This document shows positions 20,488 to 30,092 of a stretch of 64,000 nucleotides of DNA, one piece after another (position 1 is the first letter of the stretch; each line of letters opens with the position of its first letter). Made by a program: the position numbers and the translations under genes. The stretch is taken from the NCBI GenBank assembly GCA_905221605.1, contig CAJNDS010002242.1, positions 297,001 to 361,000 of the forward strand, in the 5' to 3' direction. The stretch comes from Symbiodinium natans (taxonomy: Eukaryota; Sar; Dinophyceae; Suessiales; Symbiodiniaceae). The notes beneath the pieces were generated by a model. It ran no database searches, was not told where the DNA came from, and saw nothing but the letters and a program-made list of their open reading frames with translations.

Positions 20488-22582
20488 ATGCCCCTTACGA
20501 TTCATGTGAGCCTGCTAAGTGGCAGGACTGTTTTGCTGGAAGCTGGGCCGGAGGAGACCGTGGAAGCCTTGCGGAGCAGGGCGCAAAAGACTCTGGCAGC
20601 CGGCAGGGGCAGACTTTTGAATGCCTCCGGATGCATACTGGATGGAGCCTTACTTATCCTTATTATTATTATTATTGTTATTGTTATTATTATTATTATT
20701 ACTATTTTTGGGTTTCCTTATGTAGTAGGAATAATAAAGTTTAACTTGTTTGCCCTGGGTTATTGGAGAAGTAAGGAGCAGCCACGCTTCAGGAATCTGG
20801 GCTCCAGAGTGGCGATGTGCTGACCATGCAAGTGAGCAGCGTCCACCTTCAAGGCAACGAGTCCGCGTTTGCAATGATTCGGAGCCTTGGTCGCCCAGTG
20901 GCACCCTTCTCCCTTTGTTGGGTTCAGGGTTCCCTTTTAAAGTAGCCAACCCCCAAAAAAGGGTGCCCTTATTGTAATATGGCTACTGGGCTACCCAGGA
21001 GCGATGGGTCTCTTGTGGCTTGGGGCAATGCGGACTGCGGCGGGCGGATCGATCGCCTGAAAGATGTGGAGCAGGTCCAGGCATCAGCAGCCGCCTTTGC
21101 TGCCATTCTGGGGGATAAGTCTGTTGCTAGGTAGAAAGCCCTTCGGATATTTTCATAGTTTTCCCTTCTTGGGTTCAGCAGGGTATATATACACATGTGT
21201 ATATACATATATTAATAGGAATATTCTTTCTGAGGGTCTTGAGGGCGCATGCTAGGTTGTGACTTGGGGCTATGATTCCTTTGGCGGCGACAGCAGTGCT
21301 GTTCAAGGTCAGCTGGCGGACGTGAGGCAGATCCGATCGGCCGATTCGGCCTTCGCTGCCATTCGTGGCGATGGGTCGGTTGTATCTTGGGGGTACTTGG
21401 ACATAGTTTTTGTTTTTAATTTGGGGTTACTATAATCCTAAGCTAAGGAACAGAAAAAATAAGATTTTTGCTAGGGTGCCAAGTTCGGTATAGGTATCAT
21501 GGGGACATGTTGGCCGTGGTGGCGACAGCAGCGCTGTGCAACACCAGCTCAGGGATGTGAAGCATATCCAATCTGCTAGCCAGGCGTTTGCTGCCATTCT
21601 GGGCGATGGGTCTGTTGTGACTTGGGGAGATCCGGACTGTGGTGGCGACAGCAGCGCTGTGCAAGATCGGCTGAAGGGCGTGCAGCAGATCCAAGCTGCC
21701 AGCCAAGCTTTTGCTGCCCTTCTGGGCGATGGGACTGTTGTGGCGTGGGGCCATGCTGGCTATGGCAATGACCGCAGCTCTGTGCAAGATCAACTGAAGG
21801 GTGTTCAGCAGATTCAAGCTTCTGGGTTTGCGTTCGCCGCGGTTCTGGGCGATGGGTCTGTCGTGGCCTGGGGCCATTCTGCTTTTGGAGGCGACTGCAG
21901 TCATGTGCAAGATCGGTTGAAGGATGTGCAGCAGATCCAAGCTACCGGCTTTGGTTTTGCGGCCATTCTGGGAGAGGGGTCTGTTGTGGCCTGGGGACAT
22001 GCCGAGTATGGAGGCGACAGCAGTCCTGTTCAAGATCTGCTGAAGGATGTGCAGCAGATCCAAGCTACCAGGCAGGCTTTTGCTGCCATTCTGGGCGATG
22101 GGTCGGTTGTGACCTGGGGAGATGCTGAGTATGGTGGTGACAGCAGCGGTGTACAGGGCCAGCTGACGCACGTGCACAAGATCCAAGCATCTCATGCGGC
22201 TTTTGCTGCCATCCTGGTGGATGGGTCGGTTGTGACCTGGGGCCATGCTGCCTATGGTGGCGACAGCAGTGCTGTTCAACAGCAGCTGCGGGATGTGCAG
22301 CAGATCCAAGCCACAAGCCAGGCGTTTGCGGCCATTCTGGGCGATGGGTCTCTGGTGACCTGGGGCAACGCTGGCAGTGGTGGCGACAGCAGCTTGGCAG
22401 CCCAGTGGTACCCTTTTACCCTTTCTTTTTGCTTATGGCTTCCCTTATAAAATATCCAACCCAAAAGGTATTTTGTTTTTTAATGGTCTCCCTTCAAAAA
22501 ACATCCAAACCAACCCCCAAAAAAGGGTGCCCTTATCAGAATATGGTTTCTGGGCTACCAAGGCAGAGCTGCGCAGCAATAG
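20488..22582 (+). CDS. Gene B: intron-containing paralogue of gene A
   Basis: Six exons: 20488-20644, 20776-20881, 20999-21122, 21256-21381, 21494-22388, 22563-22582. They total 1428 bases, i.e. 475 codons plus TAG at 22580-22582. The joined product has the same architecture as gene A: a ubiquitin-like N-terminus (MPLTIHVSLLSGRTVLLEAG...) then ten WG repeats. The joints were chosen because each restores the expected repeat motif in frame (for example GDG/SVV, VVSWGH, GGDSRAAQ). The first repeat is shortened at GGRIDRLKDV. Each intron is a short element with a 4-bp target duplication, and the donors are GA, GA, GT, GT and GC. A GTG nine bases upstream is also in frame, but ATG 20488 aligns with gene A. 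A seven-codon upstream ORF (ATGGCATGC...TAG) ends at about 20474. Function unknown. Confidence 0.85.
20645..20775 (+). mobile_element. Gene B intron 1: GA-AG intron, CTTACTT element
   Basis: The element CTTACTTATCC...GGAGAAGTAAG (20649-20775) is flanked by GAGC at 20645-20648 and 20776-20779. Removing GAGC plus the element rejoins GATG|GAGCAGCC, exactly as in gene A. Donor GA comes from the duplication, acceptor AG from the element end. It contains an ATT microsatellite. Confidence 0.85.
20882..20998 (+). mobile_element. Gene B intron 2: GA-AG intron, CTTGG..GCCCAGT element
   Basis: Element ends are CTTGGTCGCCCAGTGG and CTACTGGGCTACCCAG. The duplication GAGC lies at 20882-20885 and 20999-21002. 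Splicing restores ATTCG|GAGCGATGGG. Internally GGCACCC pairs with GGGTGCC. Confidence 0.85.
21123..21255 (+). mobile_element. Gene B intron 3: GT-AG intron, CTAG-ended element
   Basis: The element CTAGGTAG...GCATGCTAG is flanked by GTTG at 21123-21126 and 21256-21259. Splicing restores TCT|GTTGTGACTTGG. The inverted ends are short (CTAG only is clear). A TA-rich core lies at 21183-21215. Confidence 0.8.
21382..21493 (+). mobile_element. Gene B intron 4: GT-AG intron
   Basis: The element CTTGGGGGTACTTGG...CCAAGTTCGGTATAG is flanked by GTAT at 21382-21385 and 21494-21497. Splicing gives GTT|GTATCATGGGGACAT, reading VVSWGH as in gene A repeat 3. The inverted match is strongest at ACTTGG / CCAAGT. 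Confidence 0.75.
22389..22562 (+). mobile_element. Gene B intron 5: GC-AG intron, CTTGG..GCCCAGT element
   Basis: The element CTTGGCAGCCCAGTGG...CTGGGCTACCAAG is flanked by GCAG at 22389-22392 and 22563-22566. Splicing gives GACA|GCAGAGCTGCGC, i.e. GGDSRAAQ as at the gene A C-terminus. It is of the same family as intron 2, with an internal partial duplication making it longer. Confidence 0.85.
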
Positions 22583-22786
22583 CTCTGCACTCTACGCGCC
22601 CCTCAGATCCACAGTTCTTGGTGTCAGGGTTTAGGGTTTAGGGTTTAGGGGTTCCCTGATGAAGGAGCCAACTTTGCGAAAGGGTGCCACTATCATAAAT
22701 ATGGGTGAGTCATAATATGGGGGGGGGGGGGGGGTTGCGAAAATCACCCTAAACCCTAACCTCTAAAACCTAAACCCTAAACCCAG
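22583..22786. other. Gene B downstream spacer
   Basis: A short TTTAGGG block (22627-22650), a fragment resembling the middle of the GCCCAGT elements (22651-22705), a G-run at 22720-22734, and a C-strand block. Confidence 0.55.
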
Positions 22787-22862
22787 GCTTTTGCCTGCCA
22801 CTCTGGGCGATGCGTCTGCTGTGACCTGGCGCGATGGCAACTCCCGCTGCGCAGGAAAATAA
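22787..22862 (+). pseudogene. Degenerate WG repeat downstream of gene B
   Basis: Begins after ACCCAG with GCTTTTGC, then one extra base relative to the repeat, then ATLGDASAVTWRDGN and a stop at 22860-22862. It mirrors the decayed repeat after gene A. Confidence 0.6.
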
Positions 22863-23025
22863 AGAGAAACCCTGTGCGGGTTCAGGGTTTAGGGTTTCGG
22901 GTTTTGGGTTCAGGGTTCAGGGTTTAATTTTAAGCTTAAGGCGTTGCAACTTCTTGAGCATTCACCCGTAAACCCCACAAAAGACAGAAGCCAACAGCGA
23001 GCGCTTTTCTCAGACGGTCGCACCA

Positions 23026-23248
23026 GGTACTTGAAGGTTCATGGTACAGATTAACCGTTTAGGGTTTAGGGTTTAGGGTTCAGGGTCCAGGGTTGACTTG
23101 GAGTTTCATACCTGGTACAACTGTACTTATAACCCACTTATAAGCCCCAATATGGTTATAAGTACAGTTAGAAAACCCTAAACCCTAAACCCTTATAAGT
23201 CCAGTTTGGATTGGCGAATAAGTACCATGAACCTCCAGGTATCCTTCC
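23026..23248. mobile_element. Inverted-repeat element carrying telomere-like arms
   Basis: Outer ends ACTTGAAGGTTCATGGTAC and GTACCATGAACCTCCAGGT are inverted. Inside, a TTTAGGG run lies on the left (23057-23090) and a CCCTAAA run on the right (23173-23192), flanking a core with its own ACTTATAA pairing. It is related to 31018-31164 and to half copies at 14394 and 39378. Confidence 0.65.
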
Positions 23249-24088
23249 TCCGGACCCTTAGGTTGAACAGCATTGTCCAGTATGTTAAACCAGCCACTTG
23301 GTCCTAAACCCGAACCGCTAAAACCCCGAACGCTAAGCTGCCCCAAACCCTAAACCCTAAACCCTAAACCCCAAACCCCAAACCCTAAACCCTAAACCCT
23401 AAACCGCAGAGCCGGAGAAGGAACTGGGTGGGGATGCCGCTGAACCCCGAACTCCCGTGTCCTACTTGGAAGCTCTTTTGGCTTAGTATGTCTACATAGT
23501 ATCCCCTAGAAACCCTTATATGTTCCCCAGAACCCACCCTTACTAACCCTACTTACTAAGTCGAAGGGTTTCCAAGCACCTAAGAGGTTTTGGGGTCCTA
23601 GACCCTAAACCCTAAATCGTTGTCTTGCTCAGGTCGAGGGCATATGGCCCCTAAGCTTTAGGAAGCCCTAAAGCCCTGAACCCTAAAACCCGAGCAACCC
23701 TAAAACCCGAAAGCTCTACCTAGTAGTGGAGGAGGTAACCTTTAACCTGTTTGGGGTAGTGTAATTCCCTTATAATCCCAAAGGTTAGCCTTTAATCCCC
23801 CCAGGTTACTGGACCCCTAAACCCTAAACCCTAAACCCTAAACTCTAAACCCTAAACCCTAAACCCTAAAAGGCTGGAACCACGGGCCCGTAGTATGGTC
23901 CCTTACCCTTTAGAGGGATCCTATGCATGGGCCCATATTAAGTGTACATAAGGGTTATGGAACAAGGGGCCCAAATCAAGGGCCCATACTTCGGATCCCC
24001 TATATGCCCTAAAGCCCTAAATACCCTCAACCGGTTTGTGTGTGGACAGGTGTACTGTGGACTCTGGGGACCCTAAACCCTGAACCAG
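23249..24088. other. Repeat mosaic
   Basis: C-strand blocks at 23340-23408 and 23818-23870. An inverted-repeat element at 23469-23576 (ends CTTGGAAGC / GGTTTCCAAG) is related to 2409-2515. Palindromic GGCCCATA/GGGCCC-type segments occur at 23880-24000. No gene. Confidence 0.5.
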
Positions 24089-24171
24089 GTGTAAAACGTT
24101 CTGCTACGAGATGTGCGAGTGGGTGAAGCGCAATACTCCACGCCTTCAACTCCATGAAGAATTAGTGGGAG
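24089..24171 (+). CDS. Exon-like island (unknown gene)
   Basis: Follows CTGAACCAG. The frame reads CKTFCYEMCEWVKRNTPRLQ and onward until G-strand repeats begin. C-strand units lie upstream. A Cys-rich, plausible protein segment; no family assigned. Confidence 0.5.
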
Positions 24172-24173
24172 GC

Positions 24174-24262
24174 TTAGGGCTTAGGGCTTAGGGCTTAGGG
24201 CTTAGGGCTCAGGGCTCAGGGCTCAGGGCTCAGGGCTCAGGGCTCAGGGCTTAGGGCTTAGA
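24174..24262 (+). repeat. Variant array: GGGCTTA then GGGCTCA blocks
   Basis: About five GGGCTTA units, then about six GGGCTCA, then GGGCTTA again. Each variant sits in its own homogeneous block. Confidence 0.9.
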
Positions 24263-24268
24263 TGCGAG

Positions 24269-24350
24269 GGTAAAAGACTTCGCCAACAAGAAGCTCTACG
24301 TCACGGTGCTCTATGAGTCTCTTGGCTGCCGCAGCGCAGTGCGCAAGTTA
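24269..24350 (+). CDS. Exon-like island (unknown gene)
   Basis: After GATGCGAG the frame reads VKDFANKKLYVTVLYESLGC and onward, until TTAGGG units at about 24367. Hydrophobic strand-like composition. It could belong to the same gene as 24089-24171, with the variant array as intron. Confidence 0.45.
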
Positions 24351-24366
24351 GGGGGTATAAGGAGGG

Positions 24367-24640
24367 AGTTAGGGTTTAGGGTTTAGGGTTTAGGGTTAGG
24401 GTTTAGGGTTTAGGGTTTAGGGTTTAGGGTTTAGGGTTTAGGGTTTAGGGTTTAGGGGTTTAGGGGTTTAGGGGTTTAGGGGTTTAGGGGTTTAGGGGTT
24501 TAGGGGTTTAGGGGTTTAGGGGTTTAGGGGGGATTAGGGGTTTAGGGGTTTAGGGGTTTAGGGGTTTAGGGGTTTAGGGGTTTAGGGGTTTAGGGGTTTA
24601 GGGGTTTAGGGGTTTAGGGGTTTAGGGTTTAGGGGAGGAA
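24367..24640 (+). repeat. TTTAGGG array switching to TTTAGGGG
   Basis: About 13 canonical heptamers followed by about 21 octamers (TTTAGGGG) and a final heptamer: an abrupt unit switch inside one array. Confidence 0.95.
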
Positions 24641-25036
24641 GGGGCCCCGAATCTTATTCCCCTGTATAATCCCTATAAATGCCTGATATAGCCCCTATAT
24701 GCCTAAGTAGCCCCTAAATAGCCCCTAAACGACCCCTAAGGTCCCTTGTAAGGGTCCTTCCTTTAGTTCCTTGAGCAAGGGGGCTAGCCTGGACGACTAG
24801 CCACACTTCTCAGCCTGTAGGTTTAGTTTTGGGCCTCTAGACCCTAAACTAAGATTTACAAACAAATTGAAACAAACCCTGTTTGGGTTGAGTGGCCAAG
24901 CTTTGAGGTGAACCTGAATCCTTAAACCCCTCAACCCTGAGCCATGTTTCTGGAGCTACGGCTCTGGGATGGAAGTCCCGGGAGGGTTTAGGGTTAAGGG
25001 TTTAGGGTTTAGGGTTTAAGGGGGTCCCGGTTGTTT
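24641..25036. other. Unique/repeat spacer
   Basis: Includes a segment (24670-24780: CCTATAT, CTAAGTAGCCCCTAAA, then TCCTTCCTTTAGTTCCTTGA) that recurs at about 53425-53555. No gene. Confidence 0.5.
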
Positions 25037-26293
25037 AAAGGTGTGGCTCCCCCCTTTGTTTTTTCCTCTGAAGGTACAAGAAATTTCACGAAGGGGGGAA
25101 TTTTTTTCAAGGTGTGGCGGGAGTTTTTTTTTTTTAAGGTTTGGCGGTCCCCCCCCCCCCCCCCTCTATACCTCCCGGTCCCATGGTCCCGTGGTCCCGT
25201 GGTCTGGTGGTCCCGTGTTCCCGCGGTCCCGTGGTCCTGTGGTCCCGTGGTCCGCGTGGTCCAAGCTTGCTTCAAAGGTTTTATTGAATAGCTTCATCAT
25301 GCAAGCTTGAGTTTGCAAAAGGGGGGGGGGGGGGCTGCGGGCCCCCCCCCCCCCCCAACCCCCCCGCTTTTTTAAGCCGTGCAAGCTTGCTTCAAAGCAT
25401 ATGAATCTTGAAACCTACATGCAAGCATTGAGTTTGCAAATGGGGGGGGGGGGGGCTGCGCCCTCCCAACCCCCCGCTGTTTTAAGCCGTGCAAGCTTGC
25501 TTCGAGGCGTATCTGATTTTTTTTGAAACCCATCATGCGGATGCACGGGGCTAAGGCTAGAACGCGACTTGTAGCACAACAACTGTGTTTTTTTGCATGA
25601 AAAAACACACCAAAACAAGGTTTTCTATGGGGTTCTCTGACACACGGGGCTAAGACTAGAACGCGACTTGTAGCATAACAGCTGTGGTTTTTCGCATGAA
25701 AACACACCCAAACAATGGTTTTCCGTGTGAGAGCACAAACTATGGTTTTTCAATTGCACTGAGTTGAGGCCAGAACGCGACGTGTAGCTCTGTGCAGCAT
25801 AAAACCTATGGTTTTTCGTATGAAAAACACACCAAAACCATGGTTTTTCGTAAGAAAGCACACCAAGACTATGGTTCTTCGGTATGAAAACACACTAAAA
25901 CTAGCTATTTCACCTGTGGTTTGTCGTATGCAAACACACCAGAACCATGGCTTTCGCATGAAAGCACACCACGACAATGGTTTTTCGTCTGGCAACACAC
26001 CCAAATTAGTTTTTTTTCCGTATGAATACGCACTAAAACCATGGTTCTTCATATGCATGCAAGCTTTCGGGGGGGGGGGGGGGGGAAAGAGGGGAAGAGG
26101 GAGGGGGGAGAGGGGGGGACCGCCAAACCTTAAAAAAAGAAAAACTCCCGCCGCACCTTTAAAAGAAAACTCCCCCCCCCCCCCCTGCCTGCTATTTCTT
26201 GTACCTTCAGAGGAGCCACACCTTTGAAAACAAAATGACCCGCCACACCTTTGAAAAAAAAAGGTGTGGCGCCACACCTTTAACAAAAAAAAC
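25037..26293. mobile_element. Foldback element with ~125-bp inverted ends
   Basis: The left end (25037-25160; AAGGTGTGGC, GTACAAGAAATTTC, GGCGGGAG, AAGGTTTGGCGG) reappears reverse-complemented at about 26115-26285. The interior holds a CCCGTGGT minisatellite (25180-25262), two similar ~120-bp blocks at 25310-25400 and 25430-25510 (GCAAGCTTGCTTC), and a ~40-bp tandem family (25580-26050). No transposase frame is visible; the frames inside are low-complexity. Non-autonomous foldback is inference. Confidence 0.7.
25580..26050. repeat. ~40-bp tandem repeat, CCATGGTTTTTCGTATGAAA core
   Basis: Ten or more imperfect units built on ACACACCAAAACCATGG followed by TTTTTCGTATGAAA, inside the foldback element. 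Confidence 0.8.
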
Positions 26294-26629
26294 TCCTCCG
26301 CCGGTTTAGGGTTTAGGGTTTAGAGTTTAGGGGCTTAGGATGTACAGGGTTTAGGATTTCTCGAGTTTAGGGTGAATTTGGGGCCGCGAGACATGTGGGT
26401 ACAGGGTTTACATAGGGTTGATGGGGTTTTGGGTCTCGGGCGTAGTCTTGCAGGGTTCGTAGTTCACAGGGCTTACCGGGTTTGTAATGGCTCAAAAGGC
26501 TTCTGGGCTTGTAGGGCTTAGGGTGTTACACATGCTTGCTGCTGGGTGAGAAAACCGAAGCCCTACCTGAAGTTACCACAAGGTGGCGTTCCATGTAGGG
26601 GCCAAAACAGGCAACCTGCATTTGAGAAT

Positions 26630-26741
26630 CTAGGATGCCGGTAGTACCCTTATTCCCTTTTTGGTAGGTTTAGGTTCCCTGATAAGCCCCTTTAAGCAAA
26701 AAAGGGCACCCTTTTTCATCCCAGGTTACTGGGCAACCTAG
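26630..26741. mobile_element. CTAGGATGCC-family short element, GAAT duplication
   Basis: A 112-bp element CTAGGATGCCGGTAGTACCC...TACTGGGCAACCTAG with GAAT at 26626-26629 and 26742-26745. Its internal plan (ACCCTTATTCCC...GGGCACCC) is shared with gene B introns 2 and 5 and with 31826 and 36785. Confidence 0.85.
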
Positions 26742-26745
26742 GAAT

Positions 26746-27412
26746 AGTCATATTCATTCATATTCCTGTCAGGGGCATGGTATTTCTGCATGTTTGGTGC
26801 ACGCGCCTTGCTTGAGGCTCGGGATATCGCAACCCCTAAGCCCTAAACCCCCCCCCCCCCCCATCCCTGATGCCCACAGAGAAAGGAGCGAAGACTTCAT
26901 GAAGGATCTCCCGCCTCTGCCCAAGCGAGTTCCTTTAAGGGAGTTGGGTAGTTGGATCATTTTGGCTGCGTAGGCTTCGGGGAGAGAGGATTGCTGCCTT
27001 TGTTGATGACTGCGAACACCCAGCCCCTTGTATGCACCAGCACGAAATTCCTAGAGACATAATAAGACCTGCAAGCCAAGATTGGCAAACAAAACCTATC
27101 CCTAAACCCTAAACCCTAAACCCTAAACCCTAAACCCTAAACCCTAAACCCTAAACCCTAAACCCTAACCCCTAAACCGAAAGCCTGCAACTGAGCAAAG
27201 CGCACACGGGCTCCAGGCTGAGCGTTGGCTTTCTGCAGGTTTTGGGTGGGTTTTCATGTTTGGGGATCAGGGATGAGGATGCTGTTTCAGGGTTTAGGGT
27301 TTAGGGTTTAGGGTTCAGCATCTCAAGTCCAAGCATTCACTAGTCAAGCAATTACTCCAGGAATATACCCACCCGCCCAAAGAATCCCACAACATTAAGA
27401 AAATATTTCACT
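26746..27412. other. Spacer with CCCTAAA array
   Basis: A C-run at about 26850-26864, a CCCTAAA array at 27100-27175 (ten units), and a TTTAGGG block at 27288-27315. No supported gene. Confidence 0.55.
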
Positions 27413-27621
27413 TGTAGAACGACCTTGCCCAGTAAAATAAATGACCTTGCCCAGTAAAAAAATGACCTTGCCCAGTGGAAAAATGACCTTGCCCAGTACA
27501 AAATGACCTTGCCCAGTAAAAAAAACAACCCTGCCCAGTGGAAAAATGACCTTGCCCAGTACAAACATGACCTTGCCCAGTAAAAACATGACCTTGCCCA
27601 GCAAAAAAAAACCTTGCCCAG
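27413..27621. repeat. 20-22-bp minisatellite, GACCTTGCCCAGTAAAA unit
   Basis: About ten imperfect copies; the A-run length varies (AAAA, GGAAAA, ACAAA). Reverse-strand frames (GQGHFxTGQGH) are artefacts. The CTTGCCCAGTA core resembles the CTTGG..GCCCAGT ends of the intron-forming elements. Confidence 0.9.
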
Positions 27622-28261
27622 TAACTCATTAACATTTAAATTATATACGAAAGAGAGGTTTAGGGTTTAGGGTTTAGGGTTTAGGGTTCACGGTTTAGGG
27701 TTTAGGGTTTACGGTTCAGGGTTTAGGGTCAGGGGGTTAGGGTTTAGGGGGGTAAATGTGAAGCTGCAGCCCAGGACAGAGCGCTCCTCGGCCATTGCGC
27801 GCAGCGCGACTTGGCTAATCTAGGGGTCGGAATAGTTAAGAATAGGGTTTAGGGTTTAGGGTTGTGGGTTGTTTAGGGTGTAGGGTTTAGGGTTTAGGGT
27901 TTCCCCTGTGTGTCCCTTCATTTTTGTGCTGTAGTAAGTAGTAGTTTTTTTCCTTGACTATTATGAATTATGCTACAAATAACTCCCCAAAACCCTATTC
28001 TGATTCTTACGGCCCCCCATATTCCGTTTCCGTGCAAGGTCGGGTTTGGGGTTTCACGCCGTTGTGCCTCAGTGCTCCGACGTCGTTCTGTTGAGGGTAG
28101 CAGACGGCATGCAGCGACAAGCTTCTTGAGCTAAACCCCTAACCCTAAACGCTCAACCCTAAACCCTAAACCCTAAACCCTAGCCCTAAACCCTAAGCCC
28201 CAAGCCCTAAACCCCAAACCCTAAACCCTAAACCCTAAATCCTAAACCCTAAACCCTACAG
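27622..28261. other. Telomere-like blocks and spacer
   Basis: TTTAGGG 27658-27750 and 27843-27900; CCCTAAA 28133-28260. The unique sequence between shows no convincing frame. Confidence 0.55.
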
Positions 28262-28352
28262 CTGACAAGGAGCCTGTCGAGATAGGGCGACTAAAGGAGC
28301 TCATGGAGGAGGGTGGATCTCTGAAGAGCACGGGGCCGAGATGGGGCTTGAG
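28262..28352 (+). CDS. Exon-like island (unknown gene)
   Basis: Acceptor CCCTACAG before and donor-like GAG|GTTTAGGG after. The frame includes DKEPVEIGRLKELMEEGGSL. CCCTAAA directly upstream, TTTAGGG directly downstream. 91 bases. Confidence 0.55.
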
Positions 28353-29673
28353 GTTTAGGGTTTAGGGTTTAGGGTTTAGGGTTTAGGGTTTAGGGTTTGG
28401 GGCTTGGGGCTTGGGGTTTGGGGTTAAGGTTTTTTGTTTTTTATTATTATTGTTTTTTTTTTTTTGGGGGGGGGGGTAGAGATGACCCTATGTGCGGTCT
28501 AAGCCATGGCGCCTTCGCGGATGTACCCTTATGATCGTTTAAGCGTCCGTCATATACGCCGCATGATTTTTGGAATGTCTAAACATCGAGCTACAGCAGT
28601 TCAGATGCGCTAGTTCTAAGCATCTGCGTCACGTCCATGCTGTGCAGTGGCCGAATACACTGAAAGCCTTAAGCCCTGAACCACGAACCATGAAGCGCCA
28701 GTAGGGAGAAGTAGCCCCAAAACTTTACACCCTGAACCCTCAGCCTGCTAAGCTCGGACAAAGGGATGTTGAATACAGCACTCCCCACATATTTATAACT
28801 CAGGGCTAAAGGCTAAGCACCCCCAACCCCAGCCTAAAGGGCGTAAGGCGTGTCAACCCGAATCCCGAAGCCCATCCTCCCTTAGTCCTATAAGCCCTCA
28901 AGCCCCCTTTACAAAATCGAGCCCCCCTAATTATGAATCATGAAGCCCTAAACGCCCTCACCCACCCTTTCCTCCCTTCCCCAAGAAGAGCATCAAAAGA
29001 AGCAACGATTCTCTTCCCCCCCTCCGCCCTCCCTCCCCTCCCCCTCCTCCTTCCCGGATCAATAGCAGAAATCTAAGCCAGCGAATCGCCTAAACCCTAC
29101 GAACGACGGGCAGGCTCTTAGGATAGTTCGTATCTGTTTTTCGCCCGCTGAAGTTAAGATGATCTTTTTCAGCACCCTAAATGACTGGAGCCATCCATCC
29201 CGATGCTGGAATCAGGATTCCAAGACAAGATGGCACTGCCCTGAGATTGGGGGCGGGGGGTGTTCAGGGTTTAGGGTGAGGTTTGGAAAAGTATTGGACC
29301 TTAGTTGATGGCGAATCGCTAGTTTGGGATATTCAATATTCTCACAGTTTTGTTCGCCTAAACCGTAAGCCCTTGACCCTGAACCCTACACTCTAGACCT
29401 TAAACCATGGACGTGGGTTCAGGGTCGGGGGTTCGGCGTTTGGGTCTGTGTGGCACCCTACACACTAAGCCCTAAACCTTATATTGGTTGGTGGTGTCTT
29501 TAAGTAGGGTTTAGGGTTTAGGGTTTAGGGTTTAGGGTTTAGGGTTCAGGGTTTAGGTTTTGTAGGGGGTTCTTATCAGGGTATCTAGGGGCTATATTGA
29601 GATATCAGGGCAACAGATAAAGAGGCCACCGGCCTTTTAAACCTAAACGTATATGCCGCGGGCGGAGGGGGAA
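28353..29673. other. Repeat and homopolymer spacer
   Basis: TTTAGGG 28353-28395, T- and G-runs at 28450-28476, a C/T-rich stretch 28960-29055, and TTTAGGG 29505-29550. No supported gene. Confidence 0.55.
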
Positions 29674-29795
29674 GACCCAAGTTAAGAAGAATTTGAGGGC
29701 TGGCAAATTGAGTGCTGGAATTTCGCATCTGAGCGCGGATTCTTGCAAGAACAACAAGCAGAGTTCCGAAATTGTGGTCCCCAGGCTGAGGATTA
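29674..29795 (+). CDS. Exon-like island, frame ambiguous
   Basis: Two frames are open (EEFEGWQIECWNFASERGF and KTQVKKNLRAGKLSAGISHL). It follows GGAAG and ends near CCCCAG before C-strand units. Weak. Confidence 0.3.
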
Positions 29796-29997
29796 CCTCC
29801 CCAAACGTCCTAAACCCTAAACCCTAAACCCTAAACCCCATACCCGCTCTCTTTTGCAATTCCAACCATGGGGTTCCCTCACCGAGGATGCTCGTTCCTG
29901 AAGCATACCTTAAAACCTTATACCTTAAACACTTGACACCAAAAACCCTTAACACTTGAAAACCTTGAAACCTAACCCCTAAATCCTGAACCCGAAG

Positions 29998-30092
29998 CCT
30001 TCCCTGAGGATGAAGAAGGTGACGACCTGTCCCATTGGAATAAGCCAGAAGACATGGCGGCGAACTTTGCCGGGGCCTTTGGAAACCTGGAG
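29998..30092 (+). CDS. Exon-like island, acidic (unknown gene)
   Basis: After CCCGAAG the frame reads FPEDEEGDDLSHWNKPEDMA then ANFAGAFGNLE, ending at GGAG|GTTTCC, a good GT donor. Composition is convincing; no family is recognised. Confidence 0.5.

Noticed and set aside
21536-22450. 304-codon ORF taken as a complete gene
   Set aside because: It is exon 5 of gene B plus read-through into intron 5; upstream exons and the C-terminus are recoverable with the duplication rule.
24367-24640. CRISPR-like array
   Set aside because: Tandem 7-8-bp units without spacers; eukaryotic context.
25031-26286. ORFs on both strands in the foldback element
   Set aside because: Frames exist because of homopolymers and tandem repeats; no conserved protein features.
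27352-27635. Three overlapping minus-strand ORFs with GQGH-type repeats
   Set aside because: Translations of the 20-22 bp minisatellite in three frames.
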